Shown here in pieces: positions 34,648 to 44,988 of a stretch of DNA of 64,000 nucleotides. The translations under genes and the position numbers were made by a program. Under the pieces are notes generated by a model. It searched no databases. It saw only the letters and a list, made by a program, of their open reading frames with translations, and had not been told where the DNA came from. Numbering within the stretch: position 1 is the first letter of the stretch; each line of letters starts with the position of its first letter. Origin of the DNA: Thalassospira sp. MCCC 1A01148 (lineage in GTDB: Bacteria; Pseudomonadota; Alphaproteobacteria; Rhodospirillales; Thalassospiraceae); contig NZ_LPVZ01000020.1 of the NCBI RefSeq assembly GCF_001613795.1, positions 1,302,001 through 1,366,000 of the forward strand. Reading direction: 5' to 3'.

Positions 34648-35198
34648 TGATCGGTGTCCTGTATTTTCTTGGTGTAGTAATAGCCTTCGACCATCTTGCC
34701 ATCGACCATCGCGTAATAGGGATTGATACCCCAACGGACATATCCAAGCCCGTTATAAAGCGCGATGGCGGCCTGCTGGGTTTCGCGAAGGTCGAGTTTC
34801 AAAACGCTATAGCCCGCTTCACGGGCGAAATATTCAATCGAACGCACGATCGCCTTGCCGTTGCCGCGCCCGCGCGCCCAAGGGGCGACGAAATGGCCGG
34901 AAATCTGGGCGGAATGGCGCTGTGCTTCAAGGTTGGCCGGTGTTTCGATCAACTGGGCGGCACCGGAAATGATGCCATCCACGCGCGACACAAACAGATG
35001 ACGACCGGGCATCAGCAACACACCGCGCCAGTATTTTTCCATGTCCGGGCGGTCTGGCGGTGTCAGCCAGCCAAAGCCGCCACCTTCGACAATCGCCTGC
35101 GTACAGGCATCGACGATATCGGAAATGTCGCCTGCGGTCAGTTCGGTCACGCGTTCGGCAATGACGCCCGGCTGAATGGTATCAGATGGTGCGATCAT
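34644..35198 (-). CDS. GNAT-family acetyltransferase inside the his operon
   Basis: A 184-residue acetyltransferase starting [12 protein letters not shown], its ATG overlapping the hisH stop (ATGA) and its stop overlapping the hisA start. [20 protein letters not shown] is the acetyl-CoA loop, and [18 protein letters not shown] the C-terminal motif. Tight coupling on both sides shows it is co-translated with histidine enzymes. Its substrate is unknown and no histidine-pathway step needs it. Confidence 0.9.
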   Translation of the reverse strand: MIAPSDTIQPGVIAERVTELTAGDISDIVDACTQAIVEGGGFGWLTPPDRPDMEKYWRGVLLMPGRHLFVSRVDGIISGAAQLIETPANLEAQRHSAQISGHFVAPWARGRGNGKAIVRSIEYFAREAGYSVLKLDLRETQQAAIALYNGLGYVRWGINPYYAMVDGKMVEGYYYTKKIQDTDQ

Positions 35199-35845
35199 GG
35201 CTTCCACCCCAGGAAGTTCCCGATGATGGTCAGCCCCGTTTTCTGGCTTTTTTCCGGGTGGAACTGGGTGCCGATCATGTTGTCACGCCCGATCATCGCG
35301 GTCAGTTCCCCGCCATAGGAAACGGATGCCAGTCGCTGATCGGGGTTGGAGACATGCATGTGATAGCTATGCACGAAATAGGCGTGGTCGCCATCGGAAA
35401 TGCCGTTGAGCACCGGGTGCGTCTTGCCCGCCGGATCAAGCACCAGTTCGTTCCAGCCCATATGCGGGATCTTAAGGCTTGGGTCGCTGGGCTCAATCGC
35501 AACAACTTCACCGGCGATCCAGTCAAGGCCGTCGGTGACGGCAAATTCACGACCGACGGTCGACATCAACTGCATGCCAACACAGATGCCAAAGAACGGC
35601 TTGCCGCCTTTGATCACCTGTTCGGTGAGGACATCAACCATGCCGGTAACAGCATCAAGGCCCGCACGGCAATCGGCATAGGCACCAACGCCCGGAAGCA
35701 CGATATGGCTGGCGTTGCGGACCTTTTCCGGGTCATCGGTGACAATGATCTCGTCAGAAAAGCCGGTTTCACGCGCAGCCCGCTCGAACGCCTTGGCGGC
35801 AGAGCGCAGATTGCCGGAACCGTAATCAATAATCGCAACACTCAT
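35195..35845 (-). CDS. hisH: Imidazole glycerol phosphate synthase, glutamine amidotransferase subunit
   Basis: A 216-residue class I glutaminase that supplies ammonia to HisF. The nucleophile Cys88 is in [11 protein letters not shown] and the His-Glu pair in GTQFHPEKS. Its ATG overlaps the DUF2628 stop, and its stop overlaps the GNAT start, so translation is coupled along the operon. Confidence 0.97.
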   Translation of the reverse strand: MSVAIIDYGSGNLRSAAKAFERAARETGFSDEIIVTDDPEKVRNASHIVLPGVGAYADCRAGLDAVTGMVDVLTEQVIKGGKPFFGICVGMQLMSTVGREFAVTDGLDWIAGEVVAIEPSDPSLKIPHMGWNELVLDPAGKTHPVLNGISDGDHAYFVHSYHMHVSNPDQRLASVSYGGELTAMIGRDNMIGTQFHPEKSQKTGLTIIGNFLGWKP

Positions 35846-36285
35846 GGGTAGGATGGGCTCCCGGTTGAGGGGGTGGAGGTAAGGGCAGCTGCGGAGTGTG
35901 GGACGCGCAGCCGTGAATTCTTCGAACGCTCAAAGCAGCGATGTTCGGCATCGGTTTCATCGTGGCCCGCAACGATATCAACCATCTGCCAGCCGGATGC
36001 GGCCAGTTTGCGACGGCGAAGGTCATTGGCAATCAGGCCAAAACCGATGCCGGTCACAAGCGCCAGGGCAAAGTCCATTTCCGGCCCGCCGTTAAACAGC
36101 TCGACCGCAAAGGTGCAGAGAAATGAAACCGCGACAAGGCCGAAAAAGCCCAGCCAAAGCCGATGGTACAACGCCCAAAGGCCCGAGAGCAGAAAGGCCC
36201 AGAAATTGAAGCCTTCGCGGATCAGGATGGCGTTTTCCATCGGGTCGGCATCGCCGGGATGGGTATGGACTGTGTAAACCTTCAT
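35842..36285 (-). CDS. DUF2628 membrane protein
   Basis: A 147-residue protein. It starts [20 protein letters not shown], then [20 protein letters not shown] with two or three hydrophobic helices up to residue ~90, as in DUF2628 proteins. The C-terminal 50 residues are polar and low in complexity. Its role is unknown, but its place between hisB and hisH recurs in related genomes (recalled). Confidence 0.85.
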   Translation of the reverse strand: MKVYTVHTHPGDADPMENAILIREGFNFWAFLLSGLWALYHRLWLGFFGLVAVSFLCTFAVELFNGGPEMDFALALVTGIGFGLIANDLRRRKLAASGWQMVDIVAGHDETDAEHRCFERSKNSRLRVPHSAAALTSTPSTGSPSYP

Positions 36286-36302
36286 CGAAAACCGGTTTTC
36301 TG

Positions 36303-36338
36303 GACCGGTGGCAGAGTGTTGTCTGCTGTGCCACCGGT
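36303..36338 (-). terminator. Hairpin between hisB and DUF2628
   Basis: ACCGGTGGC pairs with GCCACCGGT around a 17-base loop, in the 82-bp gap after hisB. No U-run follows, so it may be a processing or attenuation site. Confidence 0.4.
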
Positions 36339-36367
36339 GTATTTTCGATCAGATCGAACTGACCTGC

Positions 36368-36967
36368 TTACAAGGAGCCGCCAAGCGTGCCCTTGGTCGA
36401 GGGGATGGCATCGGACTTGCGCGGATCAATTTCAATCGCGGTGCGCAGGGACCGTGCAAGCGCCTTAAAGGCACTTTCGATGATATGGTGGTTGTTCTCA
36501 CCATACAGGTTCTCGACATGCAGCGTGATGCCAGCCGCCTGGGCAAAGCCCTGGAACCATTCACGGAATAGCTCGGTATCCATATCGCCCAGCTTGTCGC
36601 GGGTGAATTCGACATTCCAGATCAGATAGGGACGGCTTGAAATATCAAGTGCGACACGGGTCAGGGCCTCGTCCATCGGCAGCAGGCAGCTGCCATAGCG
36701 CGTGATACCCTTTTTATCGCCAAGCGCCTTGGCAAAGGCTTCGCCGATTGCGATGCCGCTATCTTCGGTGGTGTGGTGGAAATCAATATGCAGGTCGCCC
36801 TTGGCCCGGACTTTAAGGTCCATCAGGCTGTGACGCGAAAGCTGTTCGAGCATGTGATCAAGGAACCCGACCCCGGTCTCGACGTCATAAACGCCGGTCC
36901 CGTCAAGGTTCAGTTCGACCATGATCTGGGTTTCGTTTGTGTTACGCTCAACGCGGGCCTTGCGCAT
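36368..36967 (-). CDS. hisB: Imidazoleglycerol-phosphate dehydratase
   Basis: A 199-residue single-domain IGP dehydratase (no phosphatase fusion as in E. coli). The two Mn-binding repeats are [14 protein letters not shown] with [16 protein letters not shown] and [19 protein letters not shown]. It heads the his operon on the minus strand; its start follows AAAGGAG. Confidence 0.97.
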   Translation of the reverse strand: MRKARVERNTNETQIMVELNLDGTGVYDVETGVGFLDHMLEQLSRHSLMDLKVRAKGDLHIDFHHTTEDSGIAIGEAFAKALGDKKGITRYGSCLLPMDEALTRVALDISSRPYLIWNVEFTRDKLGDMDTELFREWFQGFAQAAGITLHVENLYGENNHHIIESAFKALARSLRTAIEIDPRKSDAIPSTKGTLGGSL

Positions 36968-37134
36968 GCAAAGCTCCTTTCCTGCAGATATTGATGCATA
37001 TGACGGGTCGTATGTAGCAATAAAGCTGTGGAAAAGCCAGTTTTAGGTGCCTACGTATTGGCCGCATAATCACATGAATTCATGCATCCGGTCGGCAAAC
37101 CGTCTTCTACCCGCCATTGAAGGCTGTTTTGGCC

Positions 37135-38862
37135 CTATACAAAGTCGAACTTATCGACATCAAACAGGCCGCGGTCCGTCATTTTCAGGTGCGGGATAAC
37201 TGGCAGGGCCAGGAAGGCGACCTGCAGGAACGGTTCGGGCAGAACACATCCCAGATCCTTGGCTGCCTTGCGCAGATCGATCAGGTGTTCCTCGACGGTT
37301 TCAAACGGCTCAAGGCTCATAAGGCCCGCAACCGGCAGGGCCAGTTCGGCGGTGACCTTGCCGCCATCGGCGACCGCAAAACCGCCGCCCATTTCAATCA
37401 GGCGATTAACCGCTGCTGCCATGTCGGCGTCGCTTGCGCCGACCACGGTGATGTTGTGGCTGTCATGGCCGACGGATGAGGCAATCGCCCCGCGTTTCAG
37501 GCCAAAGCCACGCACGAAGCTGCGTCCGATATTGCCATTGATGCCGTGGCGTTCGACGACGGCGACCTTGATCACGTCATTGTCGAGATCGGGTTTCAGG
37601 CCATTATTGCCGATTTCAAGCGTCGCCTCATCGCGGAAGGTCAGGATAAGGCCCGGTTTGACCTTGATCACCGGCGTCTGGTTCTGACCCGGTTTGGGAT
37701 CGCAGGCAAAGGCTTCTGCCGAGACCGGGGTGGCCTTCATCGAGCTTAGACCGACCGGGTCGATGGTTTTGCGTTTGGCAAACAGATCCTTGGTGACAAG
37801 ACGACCACCGGAAATGACATCGGTGACGTGGCAGGCATCGAGATCATCAAGGATGGCGATATCAGCCCGCCAGCCGGGCCCGATCAAACCGCGATCACGC
37901 AGGCCGAAAATGCGGGCCGCGGAATGCGATGCCGCGCGATAGGCATGATGGATCGGGCAGCTACGCGCCTTCAAATGACCGATGAGGCGCGCAACAAGAC
38001 TATCAAGATGACCTTCTTCGCCGATATCAAGCGGGTTGCGGTCATCGGTGCAGAGCGCGACGAAGCTTGAGCTATTTTCATCGAGGATTTCAGCCAGTGC
38101 TTCAAGGTCCTTGGACACCGATCCTTCGCGGATCAGGATCGCCATGCCCTTGGCAAGTTTTTCGCGGGCTTCCTCGGCCGAGGTGGCCTCGTGATCGGTA
38201 CGAATGCCGGCAGCCATATAACCATTGAGGTCCGACCCGCGCACCAGCGGCGCGTGACCATCAATATGACCATCCTGAAAGGCTTCGAGCTTGGCCATGA
38301 TGCCCGGATCAAGGTTGAGCACGCCGGGATAGTTCATCATTTCCGCCAGCCCGACGACCTTTTCGTGCGACCGGAACGGCAGAAGGTCTTCGATTTCAAG
38401 CCGTGCGCCAGCGGTTTCAAAGGCGGTGGCCGGAACGCAGGATGACAGATTGACCCGCACATCCATCACGGTCTGTTCTGCGCAATCAAGGAAGTACTTG
38501 ATGCCCTCGGCCCCCAGAACATTGGCGATTTCGTGCGGGTCGCACAGGACCGTGGTGACGCCATGGGGCAACACACAACGATCAAACTCCAGCGGGGTCA
38601 CAAGCGAGCTTTCGATATGCAGGTGGGTATCGATAAAGCCCGGCACGGCGAATTTTCCGGTGCAATCAATTTCGGTCTCGCCAGCATAGCTGTCATGGGT
38701 GCCGACAATCCGGTCGCCAACAATGGCGATATCGGTTTCGGTGACTGTGCCGGTGATGACGTCAAGCAAGCCGATATTACGCAGTACCAGATCGGCCTTG
38801 ATTTTGCCCTGACCGGCAAGAATGCATTTGCCAAGCTGGGTTTGGGTAAGATCGCTGCTCAT
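37135..38862 (-). CDS. ade: Adenine deaminase
   Basis: A 575-residue amidohydrolase converting adenine to hypoxanthine. PGFIDTHLHIESSLVTP gives the first metal ligands, HGVTTVLCDPHEIANVLG the next, and LCTDDRNP the catalytic Asp. The C-terminal VGHDSHNITVVGASDADM stretch is typical of the Ade family. It stands alone, divergent from hslV. Confidence 0.96.
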   Translation of the reverse strand: MSSDLTQTQLGKCILAGQGKIKADLVLRNIGLLDVITGTVTETDIAIVGDRIVGTHDSYAGETEIDCTGKFAVPGFIDTHLHIESSLVTPLEFDRCVLPHGVTTVLCDPHEIANVLGAEGIKYFLDCAEQTVMDVRVNLSSCVPATAFETAGARLEIEDLLPFRSHEKVVGLAEMMNYPGVLNLDPGIMAKLEAFQDGHIDGHAPLVRGSDLNGYMAAGIRTDHEATSAEEAREKLAKGMAILIREGSVSKDLEALAEILDENSSSFVALCTDDRNPLDIGEEGHLDSLVARLIGHLKARSCPIHHAYRAASHSAARIFGLRDRGLIGPGWRADIAILDDLDACHVTDVISGGRLVTKDLFAKRKTIDPVGLSSMKATPVSAEAFACDPKPGQNQTPVIKVKPGLILTFRDEATLEIGNNGLKPDLDNDVIKVAVVERHGINGNIGRSFVRGFGLKRGAIASSVGHDSHNITVVGASDADMAAAVNRLIEMGGGFAVADGGKVTAELALPVAGLMSLEPFETVEEHLIDLRKAAKDLGCVLPEPFLQVAFLALPVIPHLKMTDRGLFDVDKFDFV

Positions 38863-38884
38863 GGGCTCTGGTCCTGTCTTCTTG

Positions 38885-38911
38885 AAATTCTTTTAGCATC
38901 AAATTCTTTTA
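38885..38911. repeat. Tandem direct repeat in the ade-hslV intergenic region
   Basis: AAATTCTTTTA occurs at 38885-38895 and again at 38901-38911, separated by GCATC (16-base period, about one and a half helix turns). It starts 23 bases before the ade start codon. Confidence 0.5.
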
Positions 38912-39043
38912 CCATCCCCAAGGGTAAAGCATGTGGCGCGGGTATGCCTTGAATTTTTTGGGTATCTTTGCGTTGAAACTGTGTTTGGGTCGACATGAAG
39001 GTCGCGCGGTCAGCGGAAGCGGCGGTTGCGGGTGGCTTCTGCC

Positions 39044-39071
39044 CTTGACCGGGGCGTCTGCCGTGCTAACT
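39044..39071 (+). promoter_or_regulatory. Candidate promoter of hslVU
   Basis: CTTGAC (39044-39049) and CTAACT (39066-39071) are 16 bases apart, about 38 bases before the hslV start. CTTG-N18-CTAACT also resembles the heat-shock sigma factor pattern of alphaproteobacteria, which would suit these genes. Confidence 0.4.
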
Positions 39072-39108
39072 CTTGGGCGAAGCAATCGATGAGATTCAAG
39101 GATAATTC

Positions 39109-39669
39109 ATGAGCGAACAACAAAGCTGGCATGGCACGACAATTCTGTCCGTGCGCAAGGGCAATGAAGTCGTGGTGGCCGGTGATGGTCAGGTCTCGCT
39201 TGGTCCGACGGTGATCAAGGGCAATGCGCGCAAGGTGCGCCGGATCGGCCAGAAGGGCGAGATCATGGTGGGCTTTGCCGGGGCAACGGCGGATGCCTTT
39301 ACCCTGCTGGAGCGGCTTGAAGCCAAGCTGGACCGTCATCCGGGTCAGACGATGCGCGCCTGTGTTGAACTGGCCAAGGACTGGCGGACAGATCGGTATC
39401 TGCGCAAGCTTGAAGCCATGATGGCGGTGGCCGACAAGGATGTGTCGCTGGTTCTGACCGGCCAGGGGGATGTTCTTGAACCCGAAGATGGCATTATTGC
39501 CATTGGTTCGGGTGGCAACTATGCGCTTGCCGCGGCACGGGCCCTGATTGATCAGGATCTTGGTGCCGAGGAAATCGCCCGCAAGGCCATGGCAATTGCC
39601 GGTGAGATTTGCGTTTATACCAACGGCAATGTCCTTTTGGAAAAGATTGATATCGAGGAAGCAAAGTAG
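39109..39669 (+). CDS. hslV: ATP-dependent protease subunit HslV
   Basis: A 186-residue threonine peptidase (ClpQ). The pro-peptide is nine residues; the mature N-terminal Thr10 starts [40 protein letters not shown] and [17 protein letters not shown] are family motifs. It forms a double hexamer capped by HslU and degrades misfolded proteins. hslU follows after 59 bases. Confidence 0.97.
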   Translation: MSEQQSWHGTTILSVRKGNEVVVAGDGQVSLGPTVIKGNARKVRRIGQKGEIMVGFAGATADAFTLLERLEAKLDRHPGQTMRACVELAKDWRTDRYLRKLEAMMAVADKDVSLVLTGQGDVLEPEDGIIAIGSGGNYALAAARALIDQDLGAEEIARKAMAIAGEICVYTNGNVLLEKIDIEEAK

Positions 39670-39728
39670 GGCGCTGGTTTATCCGGGCCTTCGCAATGCC
39701 TCCGTCGCAAAAAGATACGGAATAAATC

Positions 39729-41039
39729 ATGACCCAACATTACAGCCCGCGCGAAATTGTTTCCGAACTGGACCGTCACATTATCGGTCAGAAGGATGCC
39801 AAGCGCGCGGTCGCCATTGCGCTGCGCAACCGGTGGCGCCGTCAGCAGCTTGACGAAACCATGCGCAATGAAGTTCTGCCGAAAAACATCCTGATGATCG
39901 GGCCGACGGGTGTCGGTAAAACCGAAATCGCGCGCCGCCTTGCCAAACTGGCAGAAGCGCCGTTCATCAAGATCGAAGCGACCAAATTTACTGAAGTCGG
40001 CTATGTGGGGCGCGATGTCGAACAGATCGTGCGTGATCTGGTGGAAGTTTCCATCGACCTGACACGCGAAAGCATGCGCAAGAAAGTCCATGCCAAGGCG
40101 GAAATGCAGGCCGAGGAACGTATTCTTGATGGTCTGGTCGGTGAGAATGCCTCGCCGGAAACCCGTCAGAAGTTCCGCAAGATGCTGCGCGAGGGCGAGC
40201 TTCAGCAAAAAGAGATCGAAATCAACGTTCAGGAAAGCAGTTCGGCGTCGATGCCGACCATCGATATCCCGGGCATGCCCGGTGCGCAGATGGGCATGAT
40301 GAACCTGAACGACATGTTCGGCAAAGCGTTTGGCAACAATACCAAGCCAAAGCGCATGACGGTCGAAGAAGCCTTTGAGCGCCTGATCGATGAAGAGGGT
40401 GACAAGCTTCTCGATAATGACAAGGTCACCGCCGAGGCGATTGAAAATGTCGAACAGAACGGCATTGTCTTCCTCGACGAGATCGACAAGATCACTGCAC
40501 GCCAAGAACGTGGCGGCGACGTATCACGCGAAGGTGTGCAGCGTGACTTGCTGCCGCTGATTGAAGGCACGAACGTTTCAACCAAGCACGGCACGGTTAA
40601 AACCGACCATATTCTGTTTATCTGCTCGGGCGCGTTCCATCTGGCCAAGCCATCCGACCTTTTGCCGGAATTGCAGGGTCGCCTGCCGATCCGCGTTGAG
40701 CTTAAGGCACTGACCGAGGGTGACTTCCGCCGTATCCTGATGGAACCGGAAGCATCATTGATCAAACAATATATCGCCCTGATGCAGACCGAGCACGTCA
40801 AGCTCGACTTCACTGACGATGCGGTTGATGAGATTGCCCGCATTTCGGCCAACGTAAATGAAACGGTCGAAAACATTGGCGCGCGTCGCCTGCATACGGT
40901 GCTTGAAAAGCTGCTCGATGACATCAGCTTTACCGCCACCGACCGGGGTGGCGAGACCTTCAAGGTTGATGCGGCATATGTGCGCGAGCAGGTCGAGGAT
41001 CTGGCCAAGGATGCCGATCTTTCGAAGTTCATTCTGTAA
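39729..41039 (+). CDS. hslU: ATP-dependent protease ATPase subunit HslU
   Basis: A 436-residue AAA+ unfoldase (ClpY). Walker A is GPTGVGKT at residues 58-65, Walker [12 protein letters not shown], and the pore motif region is GYVGRDVEQ. An intermediate domain lies between. The C-terminus is LSKFIL, which docks into HslV. It ends at a strong bidirectional terminator. Confidence 0.97.
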   Translation: MTQHYSPREIVSELDRHIIGQKDAKRAVAIALRNRWRRQQLDETMRNEVLPKNILMIGPTGVGKTEIARRLAKLAEAPFIKIEATKFTEVGYVGRDVEQIVRDLVEVSIDLTRESMRKKVHAKAEMQAEERILDGLVGENASPETRQKFRKMLREGELQQKEIEINVQESSSASMPTIDIPGMPGAQMGMMNLNDMFGKAFGNNTKPKRMTVEEAFERLIDEEGDKLLDNDKVTAEAIENVEQNGIVFLDEIDKITARQERGGDVSREGVQRDLLPLIEGTNVSTKHGTVKTDHILFICSGAFHLAKPSDLLPELQGRLPIRVELKALTEGDFRRILMEPEASLIKQYIALMQTEHVKLDFTDDAVDEIARISANVNETVENIGARRLHTVLEKLLDDISFTATDRGGETFKVDAAYVREQVEDLAKDADLSKFIL

Positions 41040-41067
41040 TCGAAACATTCGATCAGATCAGACATGC

Positions 41068-41100
41068 AAAAGGCCAGCACATTGTTGCTGGCCTTTTTTT
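41068..41100. terminator. Bidirectional terminator between hslU and the sensor kinase
   Basis: AGGCCAGCA (41071-41079) pairs with TGCTGGCCT (41086-41094), with A-run before and a seven-T run after. Confidence 0.92.
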
Positions 41101-41121
41101 GTTTGTGCTGGTTTTGATCGT

Positions 41122-42531
41122 TTAGGCGCTGTGGAGCTTTCGGACATTGTCGCCGGTTTTGGCCGGGAGATAGACCGTAAAGACCGATCCGACGCCCTGT
41201 TCGCTTTCGATCTGCATGGTGCCGCGGTGGCGTTGCACCAGATGTTTGACGATGGCCAGCCCAAGGCCTGTGCCGCCAACCGCGCGGGAGCGGGCGGTAT
41301 CGACACGATAGAAGCGTTCGGTCAGGCGCGGCAGGTGTTCACGTGCGATGCCATCGGAATGATCGCGGATGGCCACCGCCATGATCCGGTCATGGCGGAA
41401 ACGCGCCAGAGCACCCGGCGGGTTTTGGGCCAGACTGATCGAGACTTCGACATCGGAATTGGTATGGCCATATTTGATGGCGTTTTCGACCAGATTGACA
41501 AAGACCTGGGTCAGTTCCTTTTCCTCGCCAACCATGTCGGTGTCATCAAGCGTGCTGGTGACACGGATGTTCATGCCCTTGTCCTGCGCCTTCATGGCAA
41601 GGCTTTCGGCGACTTTGCCAATGATTTTTCCGACATTGCAGTTTTCGGAGGGCGGGGTGTGTTCGTTCAATTCAATCCGGGCAAGTGACAACAGGTCTTC
41701 GATCAGATGTTGCATGCGCTGGGCCTGATCACGCATGACCGGCAGGAACTGGTTTAACGCATCCGGGTCATCCTTGGCCGGGCCTTCAAGCGTTTCGATA
41801 AAGCCAAGCAGAACCGAAAGCGGGGTGCGCAGTTCGTGCCCGGCGTCCGTTGCGAAGTCCGCGCGCATCTGTTCGAGTTTGCGAAGCTCGGTCAGGTCGG
41901 AAAATGTCAGAACGAAGTTCCGGTCCCCGGCAGCGGCAGGCAGGCGGGCGGTCAGCACGTCAAAATGACGGTGGGCATCGGATGCCAGCACGAATTCCGC
42001 GTGCTTCATGATTTCGCGGTTGTTGGCGACATCGTCAAAGGCATCAAGCAGGATCGGGTCGCGAATGAAGCGGGTCAGATCACGGCCGGTTTCAAGGTTG
42101 TGAAACAGGCCATTTGCCGCACGGTTAAAACCGGTCACCACGCGCTGACGATTGACCATAACCACCGGATTGGGCAGGTGATCGAGGATTTCGGCATCCG
42201 TGCTGGTTTGTGCTTCCAGAAGGGCAATTCGATCCCGAAAGGCTGCGGCAATCTGGGTATAGAGCGATGACAGTTCCGACGCGGCCGAAAAGGAAATGTG
42301 TTGTGGCGGGGTGCCCTTATATTGATCGCGCAGGTCGGTGGCATAGCGGGCCACCCGACGCAGGTCCCCAAAATAAATGCGCAACATCGCTGCCACACCG
42401 ACAAAGGACAGGACTGCCGACAGGATCGCCGTTCCCACGCCAAGCTGTCCCATCGACGCAAGGACGATGAAAACAATGGCGACCGGAAAGGCAACGGCCA
42501 AAGCCGTAAGTATCAATTGGCGGAAACCCAA
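41122..42531 (-). CDS. phoR: PhoR-like sensor histidine kinase
   Basis: A 469-residue kinase. Two N-terminal helices (residues 5-50), a PAS domain (~110-215), the H-box with phospho-acceptor His232 (DAGHELRTPLSVLLGF), the N-box VNLVENAIKYG, a G1 box DHSDGIA, in which the first Gly is Ser, and G2 GGTGLGLAIVKH. FYRVDTARSRAVGGTGLGL is the PhoR-like signature. Neither phoB nor pst genes are near, so pairing with phosphate control is by resemblance. Confidence 0.82.
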   Translation of the reverse strand: MGFRQLILTALAVAFPVAIVFIVLASMGQLGVGTAILSAVLSFVGVAAMLRIYFGDLRRVARYATDLRDQYKGTPPQHISFSAASELSSLYTQIAAAFRDRIALLEAQTSTDAEILDHLPNPVVMVNRQRVVTGFNRAANGLFHNLETGRDLTRFIRDPILLDAFDDVANNREIMKHAEFVLASDAHRHFDVLTARLPAAAGDRNFVLTFSDLTELRKLEQMRADFATDAGHELRTPLSVLLGFIETLEGPAKDDPDALNQFLPVMRDQAQRMQHLIEDLLSLARIELNEHTPPSENCNVGKIIGKVAESLAMKAQDKGMNIRVTSTLDDTDMVGEEKELTQVFVNLVENAIKYGHTNSDVEVSISLAQNPPGALARFRHDRIMAVAIRDHSDGIAREHLPRLTERFYRVDTARSRAVGGTGLGLAIVKHLVQRHRGTMQIESEQGVGSVFTVYLPAKTGDNVRKLHSA

Positions 42532-42748
42532 TTAACGCTCCTGTTTAAACGGGGTGACGGCGGTTTATCACGCGCGTGATCAAAAGTGGACCTAAAATGG
42601 TTATGGGCCAGTAAAGATCAAATAAAACTTTGATGACAGTTTTCTAAGTCCTGAAGTGATTGAAAAAAACTGTCGCAAGCGTTGCAAACGCGCCGTCTGC
42701 CAGAACGTGCCTGACAGCTGTTTCAGGTGGGGAGCGGATTGGACTCCG

Positions 42749-42786
42749 CCAACCAGCGGACCAGTGATTAATGGTCCGCCGGTTGG
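42749..42786 (-). terminator. Hairpin after the RutE-like gene
   Basis: CCAACC-GCGGACCA pairs with TGGTCCGC-GGTTGG (42749-42786, one A/C mismatch), 30 bases past the stop. No clear T-run follows on the minus strand. Confidence 0.55.
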
Positions 42787-42815
42787 GACTGTATTTGTTG
42801 TTATTGCGTCTGTGA

Positions 42816-43397
42816 TCAGATGATTTCAGCACCCTGATCGAAGCTCAGACGCGGTTGGCGTTCAAACAGTTTGCTGCCATCGCCATAACCGATATTGAGC
42901 AGGAAGTTGCTTTTATACGGGGTGCCAGCAAAGAATTCTGCATCGACCTTGGCGTTATCAAAGCCCGACATCCCGCCGCTATCAAGGCCAAGGGCGCGTA
43001 GGGCTAGGATGAAATAGCCTGCCTGAAGCGTGCCGTTGCGGAATGCGGTGGCTTTTATCGCCTCTTCCTTGCCGGCAAACCATGACCGGGCGTCGGTATG
43101 GGGGAACAGATCGGGCAGCTTTTCGTAAAATTCCATGTCATGGGCGATGATCGCGGTGACGGGGGCTGTCATGGTTTTTTCGACATTGCCCTCTGCCAGG
43201 CAGGGTTTCAGACGTGCCCGCGCCTCATCGGTGGTGACAAAGACAATACGCATCGGTTCGCAATTGGCGCTTGTCGGTCCCAGTACGGCCAGGTCCCACG
43301 CCTGTTTGAGCAGGTCCGGATCAACCGGTTTGTCCTGCCAGACATTGTGCGTTCGGCCATTGTGGAAAAGAAGGTCAAGTCCCTTGGAATCAAGCAT
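42816..43397 (-). CDS. RutE-like nitroreductase (malonic semialdehyde reductase family)
   Basis: A 193-residue FMN-dependent reductase starting [51 protein letters not shown] and [20 protein letters not shown] match the RutE/HadB group. RutE reduces malonic semialdehyde after pyrimidine ring cleavage, but no other rut gene is in the window, so the substrate is open. It is divergent from a polysaccharide deacetylase. Confidence 0.87.
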   Translation of the reverse strand: MLDSKGLDLLFHNGRTHNVWQDKPVDPDLLKQAWDLAVLGPTSANCEPMRIVFVTTDEARARLKPCLAEGNVEKTMTAPVTAIIAHDMEFYEKLPDLFPHTDARSWFAGKEEAIKATAFRNGTLQAGYFILALRALGLDSGGMSGFDNAKVDAEFFAGTPYKSNFLLNIGYGDGSKLFERQPRLSFDQGAEII

Positions 43398-43651
43398 GAT
43401 GCCTCGTTGGTTGAATTGGGTGGATGAAGCTTCGATATAGTGATCCCGATGCTGGTCACGCAATGTGGGCTTGGCAGGGGTGCCATATGAACTGTGGAAA
43501 AACAAACAGTTCACTGGTATTTTCGGAGTCAAAATGACCCTGCGAAATGTAAAGCGTGGGGCAGAATGCGGGTTTTCTACTGTGGGGTAGATCCGAGGCG
43601 CAAATGGGTTGCGTCCCGGCGTGGGTGAATCGCAAGATACTGGAATCAGAT

Positions 43652-44797
43652 ATGGCAATTGAGACCAAAGGGCACAGCGCGATTTCTGCATTCATGCAAG
43701 TGATGCCGTTACGCAGATTGCAGGGCCTTATTCTTGGTGTCTCGTTCGTGGCTGGAATTACGCTTGGTGCGACAGCGGGCTTTGCCCAGACTGGTACGGA
43801 CGAAGCACCCGCAACCGAAGAAAATGCGCAAAGCCATGATGAACAAGACGTCGCGATGAGCGGTGATGCGACATCGGCTGTGGTCTTTATGTATCATCGC
43901 TTTGGCGAAGGCGACTATCCGTCGACCAACATCGCGATGGAACAGTTCACCGCCCATGTCCAGGAGCTGACAAGCGGCCCCTATACCGTGATGGGTGTTC
44001 CCCAGATCGTGAGCGCCCTTTCCGATGGCAAGGGGCTGCCAGACCGTACGATCGGTATCACGATTGATGACGCTTATCGCTCTGTCTATGAGAAAGCCTG
44101 GCCGGTATTTCGCGAACATGAATTGCCTTTCACGGTATTTGTTTCCACCGAACAACTTGATTCCGGCTATGCCAACTACATGACCTGGGACATGGTGCGG
44201 GACTTGTCCGAGGCGGGCGTGACCATTGGTGGCCACAGCCAGCACCATTCACATCTGCCGGATCTTGATATCGAACAGGTCAAGGCAGAGCTTGCCCATT
44301 CCGCCAAGCGGTTCGAGGAAGAACTGGGCTATGTACCTGAAATCTTTGCCTATCCCTATGGCGAAGCCAATTCAGAGGTCATCGCAGCGGTTAAAGAAGC
44401 CGGCTACCGCGCGTCCTTTGGGCAGCAAAGCGGTGCGATGCATACCGGATCGGATTTCATGTATCTGCCGCGCTTTGCACTGAACGAACATTACGGGGCA
44501 ATGGACCGGTTTAATCTGGCGGCGAATTCCCTGCCGCTTGTGGTCAGCGATGTTACGCCAAGTGATTACACCCTGACCCGCAATCCGCCAGCCTTTGGCT
44601 TTACGCTGGCGGAACCGGCCCCGTCGATGAATTGTTATCCGTCCGAAGGTGAACCCACCATGTCCCGGCTTGGTGAAGAGCGGGTTGAAATCCGCCTTGA
44701 TGGCCCGGTTTCAAGCGGGCGTTGGCGGATCAATTGCACCGCCATGGGTGCGGAGTCACGGTGGCGCTGGTTCGGGATGCTTTACACCGTTCCATAA
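43652..44797 (+). CDS. Exported polysaccharide deacetylase (NodB-like)
   Basis: About 381 residues from the chosen start; an ATG at 43694 is the alternative and sits directly before the signal peptide ([20 protein letters not shown]). The NodB domain follows: [37 protein letters not shown] with the metal Asp, [14 protein letters not shown] with the His pair, and [10 protein letters not shown]. It removes acetyl groups from an envelope or extracellular polysaccharide. A C-terminal ~90-residue beta-rich tail is unassigned. Confidence 0.88.
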   Translation: MAIETKGHSAISAFMQVMPLRRLQGLILGVSFVAGITLGATAGFAQTGTDEAPATEENAQSHDEQDVAMSGDATSAVVFMYHRFGEGDYPSTNIAMEQFTAHVQELTSGPYTVMGVPQIVSALSDGKGLPDRTIGITIDDAYRSVYEKAWPVFREHELPFTVFVSTEQLDSGYANYMTWDMVRDLSEAGVTIGGHSQHHSHLPDLDIEQVKAELAHSAKRFEEELGYVPEIFAYPYGEANSEVIAAVKEAGYRASFGQQSGAMHTGSDFMYLPRFALNEHYGAMDRFNLAANSLPLVVSDVTPSDYTLTRNPPAFGFTLAEPAPSMNCYPSEGEPTMSRLGEERVEIRLDGPVSSGRWRINCTAMGAESRWRWFGMLYTVP

Positions 44798-44988
44798 CAA
44801 CGGGACGGGTGCTGGAAAATCCCATGACGGATCATGGCCCGTGAAATCATAACTAAGTCAACGCCATGTCCGGATATCGGGCATGGCGTTTTTCGAAGAT
44901 TGCGGCGGGCTTTATTGGGTTCTTGCGTGCGCTTGGGGGACAATGTAGGTTAACCACACTTCTTAACCGTAATTAATTGGTAATCACA

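Noticed and set aside
36303-36338. Classical histidine leader-peptide attenuator
   Set aside because: The hairpin lies after hisB, not before it, and no His-rich short frame was seen upstream of hisB.
38863-39108. Purine riboswitch before adenine deaminase
   Set aside because: The conserved three-way-junction bases and loop-loop pairs of purine aptamers are not visible; only a direct repeat is seen.
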